Assembly: GCA_963801045.1 (NCBI GenBank)
Contig: CAWDDC010000004.1
Coordinates: 1,798,001 to 1,862,000, forward strand
Origin: JACCWP01 sp963801045
Lineage (GTDB): Bacteria > Actinomycetota > Actinomycetes > Propionibacteriales > Nocardioidaceae
Reading direction: 5' to 3'
Length of the DNA: 64,000 bases
Shown: positions 17,535-25,745 of the stretch, piece after piece
Layout: every line of letters begins with the position of its first letter
How positions within the stretch are numbered: position 1 is the first letter of the stretch
The notes under the pieces: generated by a model
Seen by the model: the letters and a program-made list of their open reading frames with translations, nothing else
Databases searched by the model: none
What the model was told of the DNA's origin: nothing
Made by a program: the position numbers and the translations under genes

Positions 17535-18705
17535 GGTCTACGTCGTCGACGCCGTACGCACCCCTATCGGCAAGCACGGCGGCGCACTGGCCAAGGTGCG
17601 ACCCGACGACCTCGCGGCGACGGTGCTGCGCGGGTTGCTCGACCGGCACGCCGACCTCGATGCCGCGCGCGTCGACGAGGTGAGCTACGGCGCCGCCAAC
17701 CAGGCGGGCGAGGACAACCGCAACGTGGGCCGGATGGCTGTGCTGCTGGCCGGCCTGCCCACGTCGGTCCCGGGCAGCACCGTCAACCGGCTCTGCGCCA
17801 GCGGGCTCGACGCCGTCGTCGGGGCCGCGCGCGCCATCGCGGTCGGTGAGGCCGACCTGGTGGTCGCCGGCGGGGTGGAGTCGATGACCCGCGCGCCATG
17901 GGTGGTGCCGAAGCCGTCGCGGGCCTTCCCCGCCGGGGGCTCCGAGATGGTGTCGACGGCGCTGGGCTGGCGGCTGGTCAACCCGGACATGCCGGAGCAG
18001 TGGACGGTGAGCCTCGGCGAGGGCGCCGAGGTCCTCGCCGACGAGTTCGGCATCGGCCGCGACGCCCAGGACGCCTTCGCCGTGCGCAGCCACCGACTCG
18101 CCGCCCAGGCGTGGGCCGACGGGGCGTACGACGACCACGTGGTGCGCCCCGAGGGCATCGACCTGGTACGGGACGAGGGCATCCGTGCGGACGCGTCGAC
18201 AGAGTCGCTGGGCGCGCTGAAGCCGGTCTTTCGCCCCGACGGCACCGTGACCGCCGGCAACGCGTCACCGCTGTCCGACGGCGCGGCCGCGGTGCTGCTC
18301 GCGTCAGCGGACGCGGTCTCCGAGCACGGGCTCGAGCCGCTGGCCCAGGTGCGCGCGAGCGCGGCCGCGGGGGTCGAGCCGCACCGCTACGGCATCGGCC
18401 CGGTCGACGCCACCGCGACGGCGCTGCGCCGGGCCGGCCGGTCGTGGGCCGACGTGGTGTCGGTCGAGCTCAACGAGGCGTTCGCCGCCCAGGCGCTGGC
18501 GTGCCTGGCCCAGTGGCCCGACCTCGACCCCGACCTGGTCAACCCGTGGGGCGGCGCCGTCGCGATGGGCCACCCGCTGGGCTGCTCGGGCGCCCGGCTC
18601 GCGGGCGTGGTCGCGCACCGGCTGGCCCGGTCCGGTTCCGGCACCGGTGTCGCCACGCTGTGCATCGGCGTCGGCCAGGGCCAGACCCTGGTCCTGGACC
18701 GCTGA
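17521..18705 (+). CDS. pcaF: 3-oxoadipyl-CoA thiolase
   Basis: A 394-residue thiolase that splits 3-oxoadipyl-CoA into succinyl-CoA and acetyl-CoA. The acylated nucleophile is Cys92 in VNRLCASGLDAV. The second active-site loop has GHPLGCSGAR (His near 350), and the base Cys lies in LCIGVGQGQ near the C-terminus, followed by the usual short tail LVLDR. It starts at GTG 17521 after GAGGAGG and overlaps pcaJ by 14 bases. Degradative-thiolase length and the pcaIJ neighbours support PcaF rather than a generic acetyl-CoA acetyltransferase. It converges with pcaC, with only six bases between the stops. Confidence 0.9.
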   Translation: MLGREVYVVDAVRTPIGKHGGALAKVRPDDLAATVLRGLLDRHADLDAARVDEVSYGAANQAGEDNRNVGRMAVLLAGLPTSVPGSTVNRLCASGLDAVVGAARAIAVGEADLVVAGGVESMTRAPWVVPKPSRAFPAGGSEMVSTALGWRLVNPDMPEQWTVSLGEGAEVLADEFGIGRDAQDAFAVRSHRLAAQAWADGAYDDHVVRPEGIDLVRDEGIRADASTESLGALKPVFRPDGTVTAGNASPLSDGAAAVLLASADAVSEHGLEPLAQVRASAAAGVEPHRYGIGPVDATATALRRAGRSWADVVSVELNEAFAAQALACLAQWPDLDPDLVNPWGGAVAMGHPLGCSGARLAGVVAHRLARSGSGTGVATLCIGVGQGQTLVLDR

Positions 18706-18711
18706 CCGCGG

Positions 18712-19083
18712 CTACTCGCCGAGGGCCTCGCGGGCGATGGCCAGCGCGCGGTTGGCGACCGGGACCCCGGCGTAGACGGCGGTGTGCAGCAGCACCTCGC
18801 CGATCTCGTCCGGCGTCACGCCGTTGCGTACGGCGGCGCGCACGTGCATCGCGAGCTCGTGCTCGTGACCGAGCGTGGCCAGCAGCGCCAGCGTCAGCAT
18901 GCTGCGGGTGCGGCGGTCGAGACCGTCGCGACCCCAGACGTCGCCCCAGGCGTAGCGGGTGATGAGCTCCTGGAACGGTCGGCTCAGGTCGTCGGCCGTC
19001 TCCAGCGCCCGGTCGACGTGCGCGTCGCCGAGCACCTCGCGACGCACCCGGAGGCCCCGCTCGTACGCCTCGTCGTCGGTCAT
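18712..19083 (-). CDS. pcaC: 4-carboxymuconolactone decarboxylase
   Basis: A 123-residue enzyme that decarboxylates gamma-carboxymuconolactone to 3-oxoadipate enol-lactone. It shows the conserved AhpD-like helical core: ELITRYAWGDVWGRDGLDRRTRS, LATLGHEHELAMHVRAAVRNG and IGEVLLHTAVYAGVP. In many actinobacteria pcaC is fused to pcaD (called pcaL). Here they are separate but overlap as ATGA at 19080-19083, so their stoichiometry is probably fixed by coupled translation. It is the last gene of the pcaHGBDC operon. Confidence 0.92.
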   Translation of the reverse strand: MTDDEAYERGLRVRREVLGDAHVDRALETADDLSRPFQELITRYAWGDVWGRDGLDRRTRSMLTLALLATLGHEHELAMHVRAAVRNGVTPDEIGEVLLHTAVYAGVPVANRALAIAREALGE

Positions 19084-19862
19084 CGGCCTGCCTCCGTGCG
19101 GTCCAGGTGGGCGAGCAGCAGCGCGGTGACCTGCTCGGGCTGCTCGACGGTCGCCATGTGCGCGGCGCCGTCGAGCACCTCCAGCCGGGCCCCGGGGATG
19201 GTCTCGGCGATCGCCCGCAGGTGCTCCGGCGGCGTGGCCGGGTCCTCGCTGCCGGCGATGGCCATGGTCGGCGCGGTGATCGACGGCAGCCGGTCGCGCA
19301 GGTCCATCTGCTCGATCGCCGCGCACGCGGCCGCGTAGCCCTCCGGCGGTGTCGCCTCGAGCATCGCCTGCACCCGTGCGACCACGTCCGGGTGCTCCTT
19401 CGAGAACGGCTCGGACAGCCAGCGCGCGACCCCCGCCGGGCCGAGTGCGCCCATCCCCTGCTCCCGGGCGGTCCGCGCGCGGTCGCGCCACATCTCCGGC
19501 GGCCCCAGCAGGGCCGAGGTGCAGAGCAGGCCGAGGCTGCGGACCCGTTCCGGGTGCGCCGCCGCCACCGTCATCGCCATCATCCCGCCGAGCGACAGAC
19601 CGACGAGGTGCGCGTCGGCGACGCCGAGCCGGTCGAGCAGTGCGACCTCGTCGCCGGCGAGGTCGTCGATCGTGTACGGGCCGGGCGGCACCGGCGACTC
19701 GCCGTGGCCACGGTTGTCGAACCGGATCACCCGGTAGCGCTCGGCCAGTGCCGGCAGCTGCGCGTCCCACATCCGGTGCGTCGACCCGATCGAGTTGGCG
19801 AGCACCACCACCGGAGCGTCGGCCGGCCCGTCGACCAGGTGGTGCACCTCGACCGCGGTCAC
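19080..19862 (-). CDS. pcaD: 3-oxoadipate enol-lactonase
   Basis: A 260-residue alpha/beta hydrolase from GTG 19862. Features in order: LANSIGSTHRMWDAQ (the characteristic enol-lactonase NSxGxxxxMWD), FDNRGHGESPVPPGPY, the nucleophile elbow GLSLGGMMAM, and the catalytic His in DGAAHMATVEQPEQV. It converts 3-oxoadipate enol-lactone to 3-oxoadipate. Its GTG overlaps the pcaB stop and its TGA overlaps the pcaC ATG, placing it in the middle of a fully coupled operon. Confidence 0.92.
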   Translation of the reverse strand: MTAVEVHHLVDGPADAPVVVLANSIGSTHRMWDAQLPALAERYRVIRFDNRGHGESPVPPGPYTIDDLAGDEVALLDRLGVADAHLVGLSLGGMMAMTVAAAHPERVRSLGLLCTSALLGPPEMWRDRARTAREQGMGALGPAGVARWLSEPFSKEHPDVVARVQAMLEATPPEGYAAACAAIEQMDLRDRLPSITAPTMAIAGSEDPATPPEHLRAIAETIPGARLEVLDGAAHMATVEQPEQVTALLLAHLDRTEAGR

Positions 19863-21028
19863 GGCGCGAGCCGGTCGTGGTCGTCCAGGGCGGCGTCGAT
19901 CAGCACGTCGTTGGCCTCCGGGTCGAGAGCGGGGACGGGGTCGGGCAGGTTCCGGGTCATCGCCTCGGTGTCGACGACGAGGTGGTCGAGCGAGTCGGCG
20001 AGCCAGGCCGACGCCGAGCCGGCCGTGCGCAGCAGGTCGCGCAGCGGCAGCCACTCCGCGTGCCACGCTCCGGCGGCCCGCTCGTGCTCCTGCTCCATGC
20101 AGCTGAGCAGGTGGGCCACCAGACCCGGGGCCCGGCGCGCCGACGCCCGGGCCGCGATGGCGGCGACCGGGTTGTGCTTGTGCGCCATGCTGGACGATCC
20201 GCCGCGGCCCGGCGCCTCCTCACGGACCTCCCCCACCTCCTGCTGCGCGAGCAGCACCACGTCGCCCGCGACCTTGCCGACGGCGCCGCAGCCGGCGCCC
20301 AGCGCGCCGGCCAGGTCGGCGACCGGCAGCCGGTCGGTGTGCCACGGAGGCGCCGGGGCGAGATCGAGGGCGGCGGCGACCAGGGCGGCCAGCCGGTCGG
20401 CCTCGGCCCCGGCTCCGGCCCGCGAGCCCACCGGGCCGCCGAGCTGCACCGGCAGGCCGCTGCGGACCCGGTCGACGCGGGCCCTCGCCCCGTCCAGCCC
20501 CCGCAGCCAGCCAGCCGCCTTGAGCCCGAACGTCGTCGGCACCGCCTGCTGCAGCAGGGTGCGCCCGATGGTCGGGGTCCGCCGGTGCGTCCGGGCCAGC
20601 GCGGCGGTCGCGTCGGCGGCCGCGCCGAGCGACACGAGCACCGACCCGGTGGCGTCGCGGGCGACCAGCATCGCGGCGGTGTCCAGCGCGTCCTGGCTGG
20701 TGGCCCCGTGGTGCACCGACGTCGCCGCCTCCTCGGGCAGCAGCGCCCGCAGCCGCTCGACCAGCGGGATGACCGGGTTGCCGCCCGCCGCCGCCGCCGC
20801 GCCCAGCGTGTCGGGGTCGATGCCGGCGAGGTCGCGGTCGAGGTCGGCGACGACGCTGGCGATCGACGCGGCGGCCGCGGCGGGGATCAGCCCCAGCGTG
20901 GCCTGCGCCGTCGCCAGCGCGGACTCGAACCGGAGCATGCCGCGCACCCACTGGTCGTCGTCGGTCGCGGCGCGGGCCGGCCCGCGCTCGGCGATCTCGG
21001 CGAACAGCCCGTGGTCGTCACCCTGCAC
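19859..21028 (-). CDS. pcaB: 3-carboxy-cis,cis-muconate cycloisomerase
   Basis: A roughly 389-residue member of the fumarase/aspartase superfamily that lactonises 3-carboxymuconate. The superfamily signature GSSSMAHKHNPV is clear, preceded by ATSVHHGATSQDALDTA (the HGxTSQD loop). The three-helix core and C-terminal ASAWLADSLDHLVVD are as expected. Compared with the ~450-residue Pseudomonas PcaB it is short at the C-terminus, a common actinobacterial form. The start is uncertain between GTG 21028 and GTG 21037; I use the shorter. It is 13 bases downstream of pcaG. Confidence 0.9.
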   Translation of the reverse strand: MQGDDHGLFAEIAERGPARAATDDDQWVRGMLRFESALATAQATLGLIPAAAAASIASVVADLDRDLAGIDPDTLGAAAAAGGNPVIPLVERLRALLPEEAATSVHHGATSQDALDTAAMLVARDATGSVLVSLGAAADATAALARTHRRTPTIGRTLLQQAVPTTFGLKAAGWLRGLDGARARVDRVRSGLPVQLGGPVGSRAGAGAEADRLAALVAAALDLAPAPPWHTDRLPVADLAGALGAGCGAVGKVAGDVVLLAQQEVGEVREEAPGRGGSSSMAHKHNPVAAIAARASARRAPGLVAHLLSCMEQEHERAAGAWHAEWLPLRDLLRTAGSASAWLADSLDHLVVDTEAMTRNLPDPVPALDPEANDVLIDAALDDHDRLAP

Positions 21029-21041
21029 CCGGCACACCCTG

Positions 21042-21626
21042 TCAGAGCCGGAAGAACACGGTCTCGCCGTCGCCCTGGAGCCGGATCTCGTGCTGGTATC
21101 CACCCGGCCCGCCGGCGGCGACCAGGGTGGCCCGTGCCGGTGCCGGCAGGCTCGCGAGCACCGGATCGGCCGCGTTCGCCTCGTCCTCGTCGGCGAAGTA
21201 GACCCGGGTCACCAACCGGTGCAGCAGCCCGCGGGCGAAGACCGAGACGTCGAGGTGCGGCGCCTGCACAGTGTCGCCGTCACCGGGCACCGGACCCGGC
21301 TTCACCGTGTGGATCGCCCAGCGCCCGTCGTCGTCGGTGGAGGCTCGGCCGAAGCCGCGGAACGCGTCCGACCGCACCGCCCCACGGGGGTCGTCGGGGT
21401 GGTCGAAGCGGCCCTCGGGGTCGGCCTGCCAGGTCTCGATCAGTCCGTCGGGCACCGCGGCGCCCTCGCCGTCGAGCAACCGGCCGCGCAGCCAGAACGC
21501 GCCCGCCGTCGCCTCCGGCACGACGTACGCGCCGTCGTCCCAGTCCAGGCCGATCGACAGGTACGGCCCGACGGTCTGCGAAGGCGTCGAGCCGTCGCCG
21601 GCAGGGTCACGAGCGGTCTCAGTCAT
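21042..21626 (-). CDS. pcaG: protocatechuate 3,4-dioxygenase alpha subunit
   Basis: A 194-residue alpha subunit. It begins MTETARDPAGDGSTPSQTVGPYLSI-like, with the TPSQTVGPY motif usual for PcaG, and has the intradiol-dioxygenase beta-sandwich core (GLIETWQADPEGRFDHP, GFGRASTDDDGRW, APHLDVSVFARGLLHRLVTRVYF). It lacks the iron ligands seen in the beta subunit, as expected. ATG 21626 lies inside the last codons of pcaH (8-base overlap), which secures equal subunit amounts. Confidence 0.93.
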   Translation of the reverse strand: MTETARDPAGDGSTPSQTVGPYLSIGLDWDDGAYVVPEATAGAFWLRGRLLDGEGAAVPDGLIETWQADPEGRFDHPDDPRGAVRSDAFRGFGRASTDDDGRWAIHTVKPGPVPGDGDTVQAPHLDVSVFARGLLHRLVTRVYFADEDEANAADPVLASLPAPARATLVAAGGPGGYQHEIRLQGDGETVFFRL

Positions 21627-22338
21627 CGTCGGGCTCGTCCTCGAACGGGGTCGCCTCGCGGCCGCGGAGCACCAGGTCGAAGCGGAATCCCAGCGCCCAC
21701 TGCGGCGTGGTCGCACCGTGGTCGTAAGCGGCGATCATCCGGGCGCGGGCGGCCGGGTCGGGCACGGAGTTGAAGATCGGGTCCTGGCCGAACAACGGGT
21801 CGTCCGGGAAGTACATCTGGGTGACCAGCCGCTGGGTGAACGCGCGCCCGAACACCGAGAAGTGGATGTGCGCCGGCCGCCACGCGTTGTCGTGGTTGCC
21901 CCACGGGTACGCACCCGGGCGCACGGTGACGAACCGGTACCGGCCCTCGTTGTCGGTCATCGCGCGGCCGAGCCCGGTGAAGTTCGGGTCCAGCGGCGCC
22001 GGCCACCGGTCGATCGCGTGCCGGTACCTGCCAGCGGCGTTCGCCTGCCAGACCTCGACCAGGGTGTCCGGCACCGGGCGTCCGGCACCCTCGCGCACCT
22101 GGCCGTGCACGACGATCCGCTGTCCCTGCGGCTCGTCGTCGTGCTGCCGGGTCAGGTCGTGGTCGAGCTCGCCGACCCGGTCGTGCCCGAGCACCGGCCC
22201 CGTGACCTCGGTGAGCCGCTGCGGCAGGTCGACCGGCGCCTGCAGCGGCGCCCGGCTCCGGGTGGACCTGTACCCCGGCGACAGGAACGGCGGGTGGGTG
22301 CCGTCGGGGTCGTGGCGGTACCGCGGCAGCGACAACAT
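21619..22338 (-). CDS. pcaH: protocatechuate 3,4-dioxygenase beta subunit
   Basis: The 239-residue catalytic beta subunit that cleaves the ring of protocatechuate between its two hydroxyls using non-heme Fe(III). Ligand residues can be placed as Tyr105 (GRYRH), Tyr144 (PGAYPWGN), His157 and His159 (RPAHIHFSVFG), each offset by three from the P. putida numbering 108/147/160/162. It is the first gene of pcaHGBDC and is transcribed away from pcaR. The operator-like repeat at 22380-22398 sits in the 68-base gap between the two genes. Confidence 0.95.
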   Translation of the reverse strand: MLSLPRYRHDPDGTHPPFLSPGYRSTRSRAPLQAPVDLPQRLTEVTGPVLGHDRVGELDHDLTRQHDDEPQGQRIVVHGQVREGAGRPVPDTLVEVWQANAAGRYRHAIDRWPAPLDPNFTGLGRAMTDNEGRYRFVTVRPGAYPWGNHDNAWRPAHIHFSVFGRAFTQRLVTQMYFPDDPLFGQDPIFNSVPDPAARARMIAAYDHGATTPQWALGFRFDLVLRGREATPFEDEPDDD

Positions 22339-22379
22339 GCCAGCACGCTAGGCAGGCGCCATCATGTCCGGCAGCAGGC

Positions 22380-22398
22380 ACTTCCGCTGAGCAGAAGT
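22380..22398. promoter_or_regulatory. IclR/PcaR-type operator between pcaH and pcaR
   Basis: ACTTCCGCTGAGCAGAAGT is a near-perfect 19-base dyad: only one base pair per half-site breaks the symmetry. It lies 41 bases upstream of pcaH and 8 bases upstream of the pcaR ATG. A copy of the same core occurs before pobA (23179-23196). Known IclR-family PcaR/PobR proteins bind 10-base palindromic repeats in such gaps, so autoregulation plus control of pcaH is inferred. Confidence 0.65.
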
Positions 22399-22406
22399 GA
22401 GGGCCG

Positions 22407-23174
22407 ATGGCGGGCAACAGCCTCGAACCCGGGGTGTCGGTGTCCAAGCGTCTGCTCGCCGTGCTCGGGTGCTTCGACGTGCGGCACCCGCGGCTCGCCC
22501 TCACCGACATCGCCCGGCGGGCCGACCTGCCGCTGTCGACGGCGCACCGACTGACCGGTGAGCTGGTGGCCTGGGGAGCGCTCGCCCGTGACGACGCCGG
22601 GGTGTACACGGTCGGGCGGCGGCTGTGGGACCTCGGGCTGCTGGCGCCGGTGCAGCGCGGGCTGCGGGAGATGGCGGCACCGCACCTGCAGGACATCCAC
22701 GCGGCCACCCGCGAGACCGTGCACTTCGCCGTCCGCGAGGGCGACCGGGCGCTCTATCTCGAACGGATCTCCGGCAACCGGTCGGTGCACGTGGTCAGCC
22801 ACGTCGGCGCCCGGCTGCCGCTGCACACCACCGGGGTCGGCAAGGTGCTGCTCGCGCACGCGCCCGCCGAGGTGGTCACGCAGGTGCTCGAGCACCTGAC
22901 CCGCGAGACCCGCTACTCGATCGTCGAGCCGAGCCGGTTGCTCCGCCAGCTCGCCGAGGTCCGGCGACGGGGGTACGCACGAACGGCCGAGGAGATGACC
23001 CTCGGCACCTGCTCGGTGGCCGTACCCGTGCTCGGACCCGACGGCGACGTGGTGGCTGCGGTGGGAATCGTGGTACCGAGCACGCTCCGGAACCTGCCCC
23101 GGCTGGTGCCCGCCCTGCAGGTGGCTGCGGCCGCGATCGGTCGCCGCCTCGAGCCGGCCCAGACCTTCCGCTGA
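22407..23174 (+). CDS. pcaR: IclR-family regulator of the protocatechuate pathway
   Basis: A 255-residue IclR regulator. The winged helix is VSKRLLAVLGCFDVRHPRLALTDIA, then RRADLPLSTAHRLTGELV; the GAF-like effector domain covers the C-terminal two thirds (HAATRETVHFAVREGDRALYL, PLHTTGVGKVLLA, RGYARTAEEMTLGTCSVAVPV with the family's conserved Cys). The location between pcaH and pobA and the repeated operator make PcaR/PobR the obvious call. Whether it activates or represses cannot be read from sequence. The last codons themselves contain the half-site CTTCCGCTGA. Confidence 0.88.
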   Translation: MAGNSLEPGVSVSKRLLAVLGCFDVRHPRLALTDIARRADLPLSTAHRLTGELVAWGALARDDAGVYTVGRRLWDLGLLAPVQRGLREMAAPHLQDIHAATRETVHFAVREGDRALYLERISGNRSVHVVSHVGARLPLHTTGVGKVLLAHAPAEVVTQVLEHLTRETRYSIVEPSRLLRQLAEVRRRGYARTAEEMTLGTCSVAVPVLGPDGDVVAAVGIVVPSTLRNLPRLVPALQVAAAAIGRRLEPAQTFR

Positions 23175-23178
23175 GTGG

Positions 23179-23196
23179 ACTTCCGCTGAGCAGAAA
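23179..23196. promoter_or_regulatory. second copy of the PcaR-type operator, upstream of pobA
   Basis: ACTTCCGCTGAGCAGAAA repeats the core of the pcaH-pcaR site. A further half-copy CTTCCGCTGAG at 23165-23175 overlaps the pcaR stop codon, giving two tandem units 15 bases apart. This fits co-control of pobA by the adjacent IclR regulator. Confidence 0.6.
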
Positions 23197-23238
23197 CGTT
23201 CCGTGGCGGCGGCACCGGCACGGGACGACGCTCACCGC

Positions 23239-24414
23239 ATGCGCACCCAGGTCGCGATCGTGGGAGCCGGCCCGGCCGGGCTCCTGCTGTCGCACCTGCT
23301 GGACGCGGCGGGTGTCGAGTCCGTCATCGTCGAGAACCGCAGCAGGGACTACGTCGAGGCACGCATCCGCGCCGGCGTCCTGGAGTCGTCGACGGTCGAC
23401 CTGCTGACCGAGCACGGACTCGGCGACCGGCTGCACGACGAGGGCCTCGAGCACCGCGGCATCTACCTGCAGTGGCCGGGCGAGCGGCACCACCTCGACT
23501 TCGTCGAGCTGTGCGGGCGCAGCGTCTGGATCTACGGCCAGACCGAGGTGGTCAAGGACCTGTTGACCGCGCGCGACGCGGCCGGGCAACGGATCCTCTT
23601 CGAGGTGTCCGACACCGCGGTGCACGACGTCGACGGTCACCGACCGAGTGTCACCGTGACCGATGCCGACGGCGTCGAGCAGCGGATCGAGTGCGACGTG
23701 GTGGCCGGGTGTGACGGCTCGCAGGGCTACAGCCGCGACTCGGTGCCCGAGACGCGTCGCCGACACTGGGAGCGCGCGTACCCCTTCGCCTGGCTGGGCA
23801 TCCTCGCCGACGTCGCCCCGTCCATCGACGAGCTGATCTACGCCTGGCACCCGAACGGGTTCGCCCTGCACAGCATGCGCTCCCCCAGCGTGAGCCGGCT
23901 CTACCTGCAGGTCGACGCGGACGAGGACGTCGCCGACTGGTCCGACGACCGGGTGTGGTCCGAGCTCGCCACCCGACTCGGCGAGGGCCAGGAGGGGTGG
24001 AGCCTGCAGGACGGACCGGTGACGGACAAGTCGATCACCCCGATGCGCAGCATCGTGCGCACGCCGATGCAGCACGGCCGGCTGTTCCTCGCCGGCGACG
24101 CGGCGCACATCGTGCCGCCGACCGGCGCCAAGGGGCTCAACCTCGCGGTCGCCGACGTGGCACTGCTGTCCGACGCGCTCGTCGCCTGGCTGCGTGACGA
24201 CGACGACCGGCTGGCGGCCGACTACAGCTCGACCGCCCTCCGAAGGGTCTGGCGCTGCACCCACTTCTCCTACTGGATGACCACGATGCTGCACCGCTAC
24301 GGCGACGACTTCGACGCCGAGCTGCAGCGCTCCCAGCTGGCCTGGGTGTGCCGCTCCGAGGCCGGCGCGGCCGGGCTCGCCGAGAACTACGCCGGGCTGC
24401 CCATCGGCTACTGA
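23239..24414 (+). CDS. pobA: 4-hydroxybenzoate 3-monooxygenase
   Basis: A 391-residue FAD monooxygenase that makes protocatechuate from 4-hydroxybenzoate, feeding pcaHG. The dinucleotide fold VAIVGAGPAGLLLSHLL opens the protein; the DG motif is VAGCDGSQGYSRDSVP; and the FAD ribityl-binding GD motif is LFLAGDAAHIVPPTGAKGLN. Length matches Pseudomonas PobA (394 residues). I prefer ATG 23239 because homology begins there; GTG 23203 would add 12 residues. It converges with the hydroxylase gene five bases further on. Confidence 0.92.
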   Translation: MRTQVAIVGAGPAGLLLSHLLDAAGVESVIVENRSRDYVEARIRAGVLESSTVDLLTEHGLGDRLHDEGLEHRGIYLQWPGERHHLDFVELCGRSVWIYGQTEVVKDLLTARDAAGQRILFEVSDTAVHDVDGHRPSVTVTDADGVEQRIECDVVAGCDGSQGYSRDSVPETRRRHWERAYPFAWLGILADVAPSIDELIYAWHPNGFALHSMRSPSVSRLYLQVDADEDVADWSDDRVWSELATRLGEGQEGWSLQDGPVTDKSITPMRSIVRTPMQHGRLFLAGDAAHIVPPTGAKGLNLAVADVALLSDALVAWLRDDDDRLAADYSSTALRRVWRCTHFSYWMTTMLHRYGDDFDAELQRSQLAWVCRSEAGAAGLAENYAGLPIGY

Positions 24415-24423
24415 CGGAGTCAG
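24411..24423. terminator. compact hairpin between convergent pobA and the hydroxylase gene
   Basis: CTGAC (24411-24415) and GTCAG (24419-24423) form a hairpin with a three-base loop exactly across the two convergent stops; flanking CGG and CCG extend the pairing after one bulge. A shared terminator is plausible. Confidence 0.35.
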
Positions 24424-25745
24424 CCGGACCGCACGGCGTCGAACGTCGCGAAGGCGGTCCGTCGCGGCATCCGGTAGCACTCGCGCCCGGTGACGGCGTT
24501 GATGATGCCCGCGTTCCGCACCGCGCCGATGCCCAGGTCGGGAGCCGCCGGCCCGTGCGTGTGCAGGTCGGCATTGGCCACGAATACCTTGCCCTGCAAG
24601 GGACTCTCGGCCTCGACGCTGTGGTCGCGCCGTACCTGCCAGCGCCCGGAGTCGTCGCGGTGCAGCCGGTCCGCGATGCCGTCCAGAAAGTCCAGCGAGC
24701 GGCCGCGGTAGCCGGTGGCGGCGACCACCAGGTCGGTCTCGTGCAGTCCGGTCGCGCCGGTGTCGCGCTGCGCCACCGTCAGCCGTACGCGGCCGGCGCC
24801 GATCTCGGCTCGCTCGACCGCCACCGCGTGGCGCAGCTCGACCGGCGGCGCCTTCTCGCGCACCTCGCGGGCGTAGAGCGCGTCGTGGATCTCGTCCAGC
24901 GTCCCGGCCGAGATGCCCTTGTAGTGGCGCCATTGCTCCCGCACCAGGGCGTCGCGACGCTCCTCCGGGAGCGCGTGGAAGTAGTCGACGTACTCCGGAG
25001 TCGTCATCTCGAGCACCAGCTTGGTGTAGTCGAGTGGGGCGAACGACTCCGAGCGGGTCAGCCACGACAGGTCGGCTGCGTCGCCGCGGCGGCGCAGCAG
25101 GTCGAGGAACACCTCGGCACCCGACTGCCCGCTGCCCACGACCGTGACCCGTTCCGCCCGGTCCACGTCGTCGAGCCGGTGCAGGTAGTCGCCGGTGTGC
25201 ACGACGCGCTCCGACGGCAGGCCGGCCAGCGGCCCGGGCAGGTACGGCTCGGTGCCGACGCCGACGACCAGGTGTCTGGCCCGCAGCCGACGCGGCCGCC
25301 CTCCGCTGTCGGTGTGCACGGTGAAGGTCTCGTCGGCGTCGTCCCAGTCGACCCGCCGCACCCGGTGGCCGAACCGCACCGACGGGAGCCGGGCCGCGCA
25401 CCAGCGCAGGTAGTCCTCGTACTCGTGCCGGGCGGGGTGGAACTCCTCGCGCACGTAGAAGGGGTACATCCGGTCGACGTCGGCGAGGTAGGCCAGGAAC
25501 GACAACGGGTGCGTCGGCGCGACCAGCGTGACCAGGTCGGCGAGGAAGCTCACCTGCAGCTCGGCGCCGTCGAGCATCAACCCGCGGTGCCAGGTCAGCT
25601 CGGGCTCGGCGTCGAGCACCACGACGTCGAGGTCGTCGACCGTGCTGGCCAGCGCCGCCAGCCCCAGGTTGAACGGTCCGGCCCCCACGGCGACGACATC
25701 GTGCACGCAGCCTTGGTCCACGCCTAGGTCCACGCCCTGGCTCAT
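24420..25745 (-). CDS. desB: lysine/cadaverine N-hydroxylase (siderophore biosynthesis, IucD/DesB-like)
   Basis: A 441-residue flavin N-monooxygenase. The FAD motif is VVAVGAGPFNLGLAAL (GAGPFN at 21-26) and the NADPH motif is VTVVGSGQSGAEVFLDLL. The D(x)3-(L/F)ATGY-like signature appears as DLVVAATGYRG. Known relatives hydroxylate the terminal amine of lysine (IucD, MbtG), ornithine (PvdA) or cadaverine (DesB). The adjacent PLP decarboxylase and the iron box favour cadaverine, as in desferrioxamine synthesis. Substrate choice is inference. ATG 25745 overlaps the decarboxylase stop. No acyltransferase or NIS synthetase follows in this window. Confidence 0.82.
   Translation of the reverse strand: MSQGVDLGVDQGCVHDVVAVGAGPFNLGLAALASTVDDLDVVVLDAEPELTWHRGLMLDGAELQVSFLADLVTLVAPTHPLSFLAYLADVDRMYPFYVREEFHPARHEYEDYLRWCAARLPSVRFGHRVRRVDWDDADETFTVHTDSGGRPRRLRARHLVVGVGTEPYLPGPLAGLPSERVVHTGDYLHRLDDVDRAERVTVVGSGQSGAEVFLDLLRRRGDAADLSWLTRSESFAPLDYTKLVLEMTTPEYVDYFHALPEERRDALVREQWRHYKGISAGTLDEIHDALYAREVREKAPPVELRHAVAVERAEIGAGRVRLTVAQRDTGATGLHETDLVVAATGYRGRSLDFLDGIADRLHRDDSGRWQVRRDHSVEAESPLQGKVFVANADLHTHGPAAPDLGIGAVRNAGIINAVTGRECYRMPRRTAFATFDAVRSG

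Noticed and set aside
19107..21773. An 888-codon plus-strand open frame opposite pcaCDBG
   Set aside because: The composition is that of an antisense shadow, and four recognised pca genes with active-site motifs occupy the other strand.
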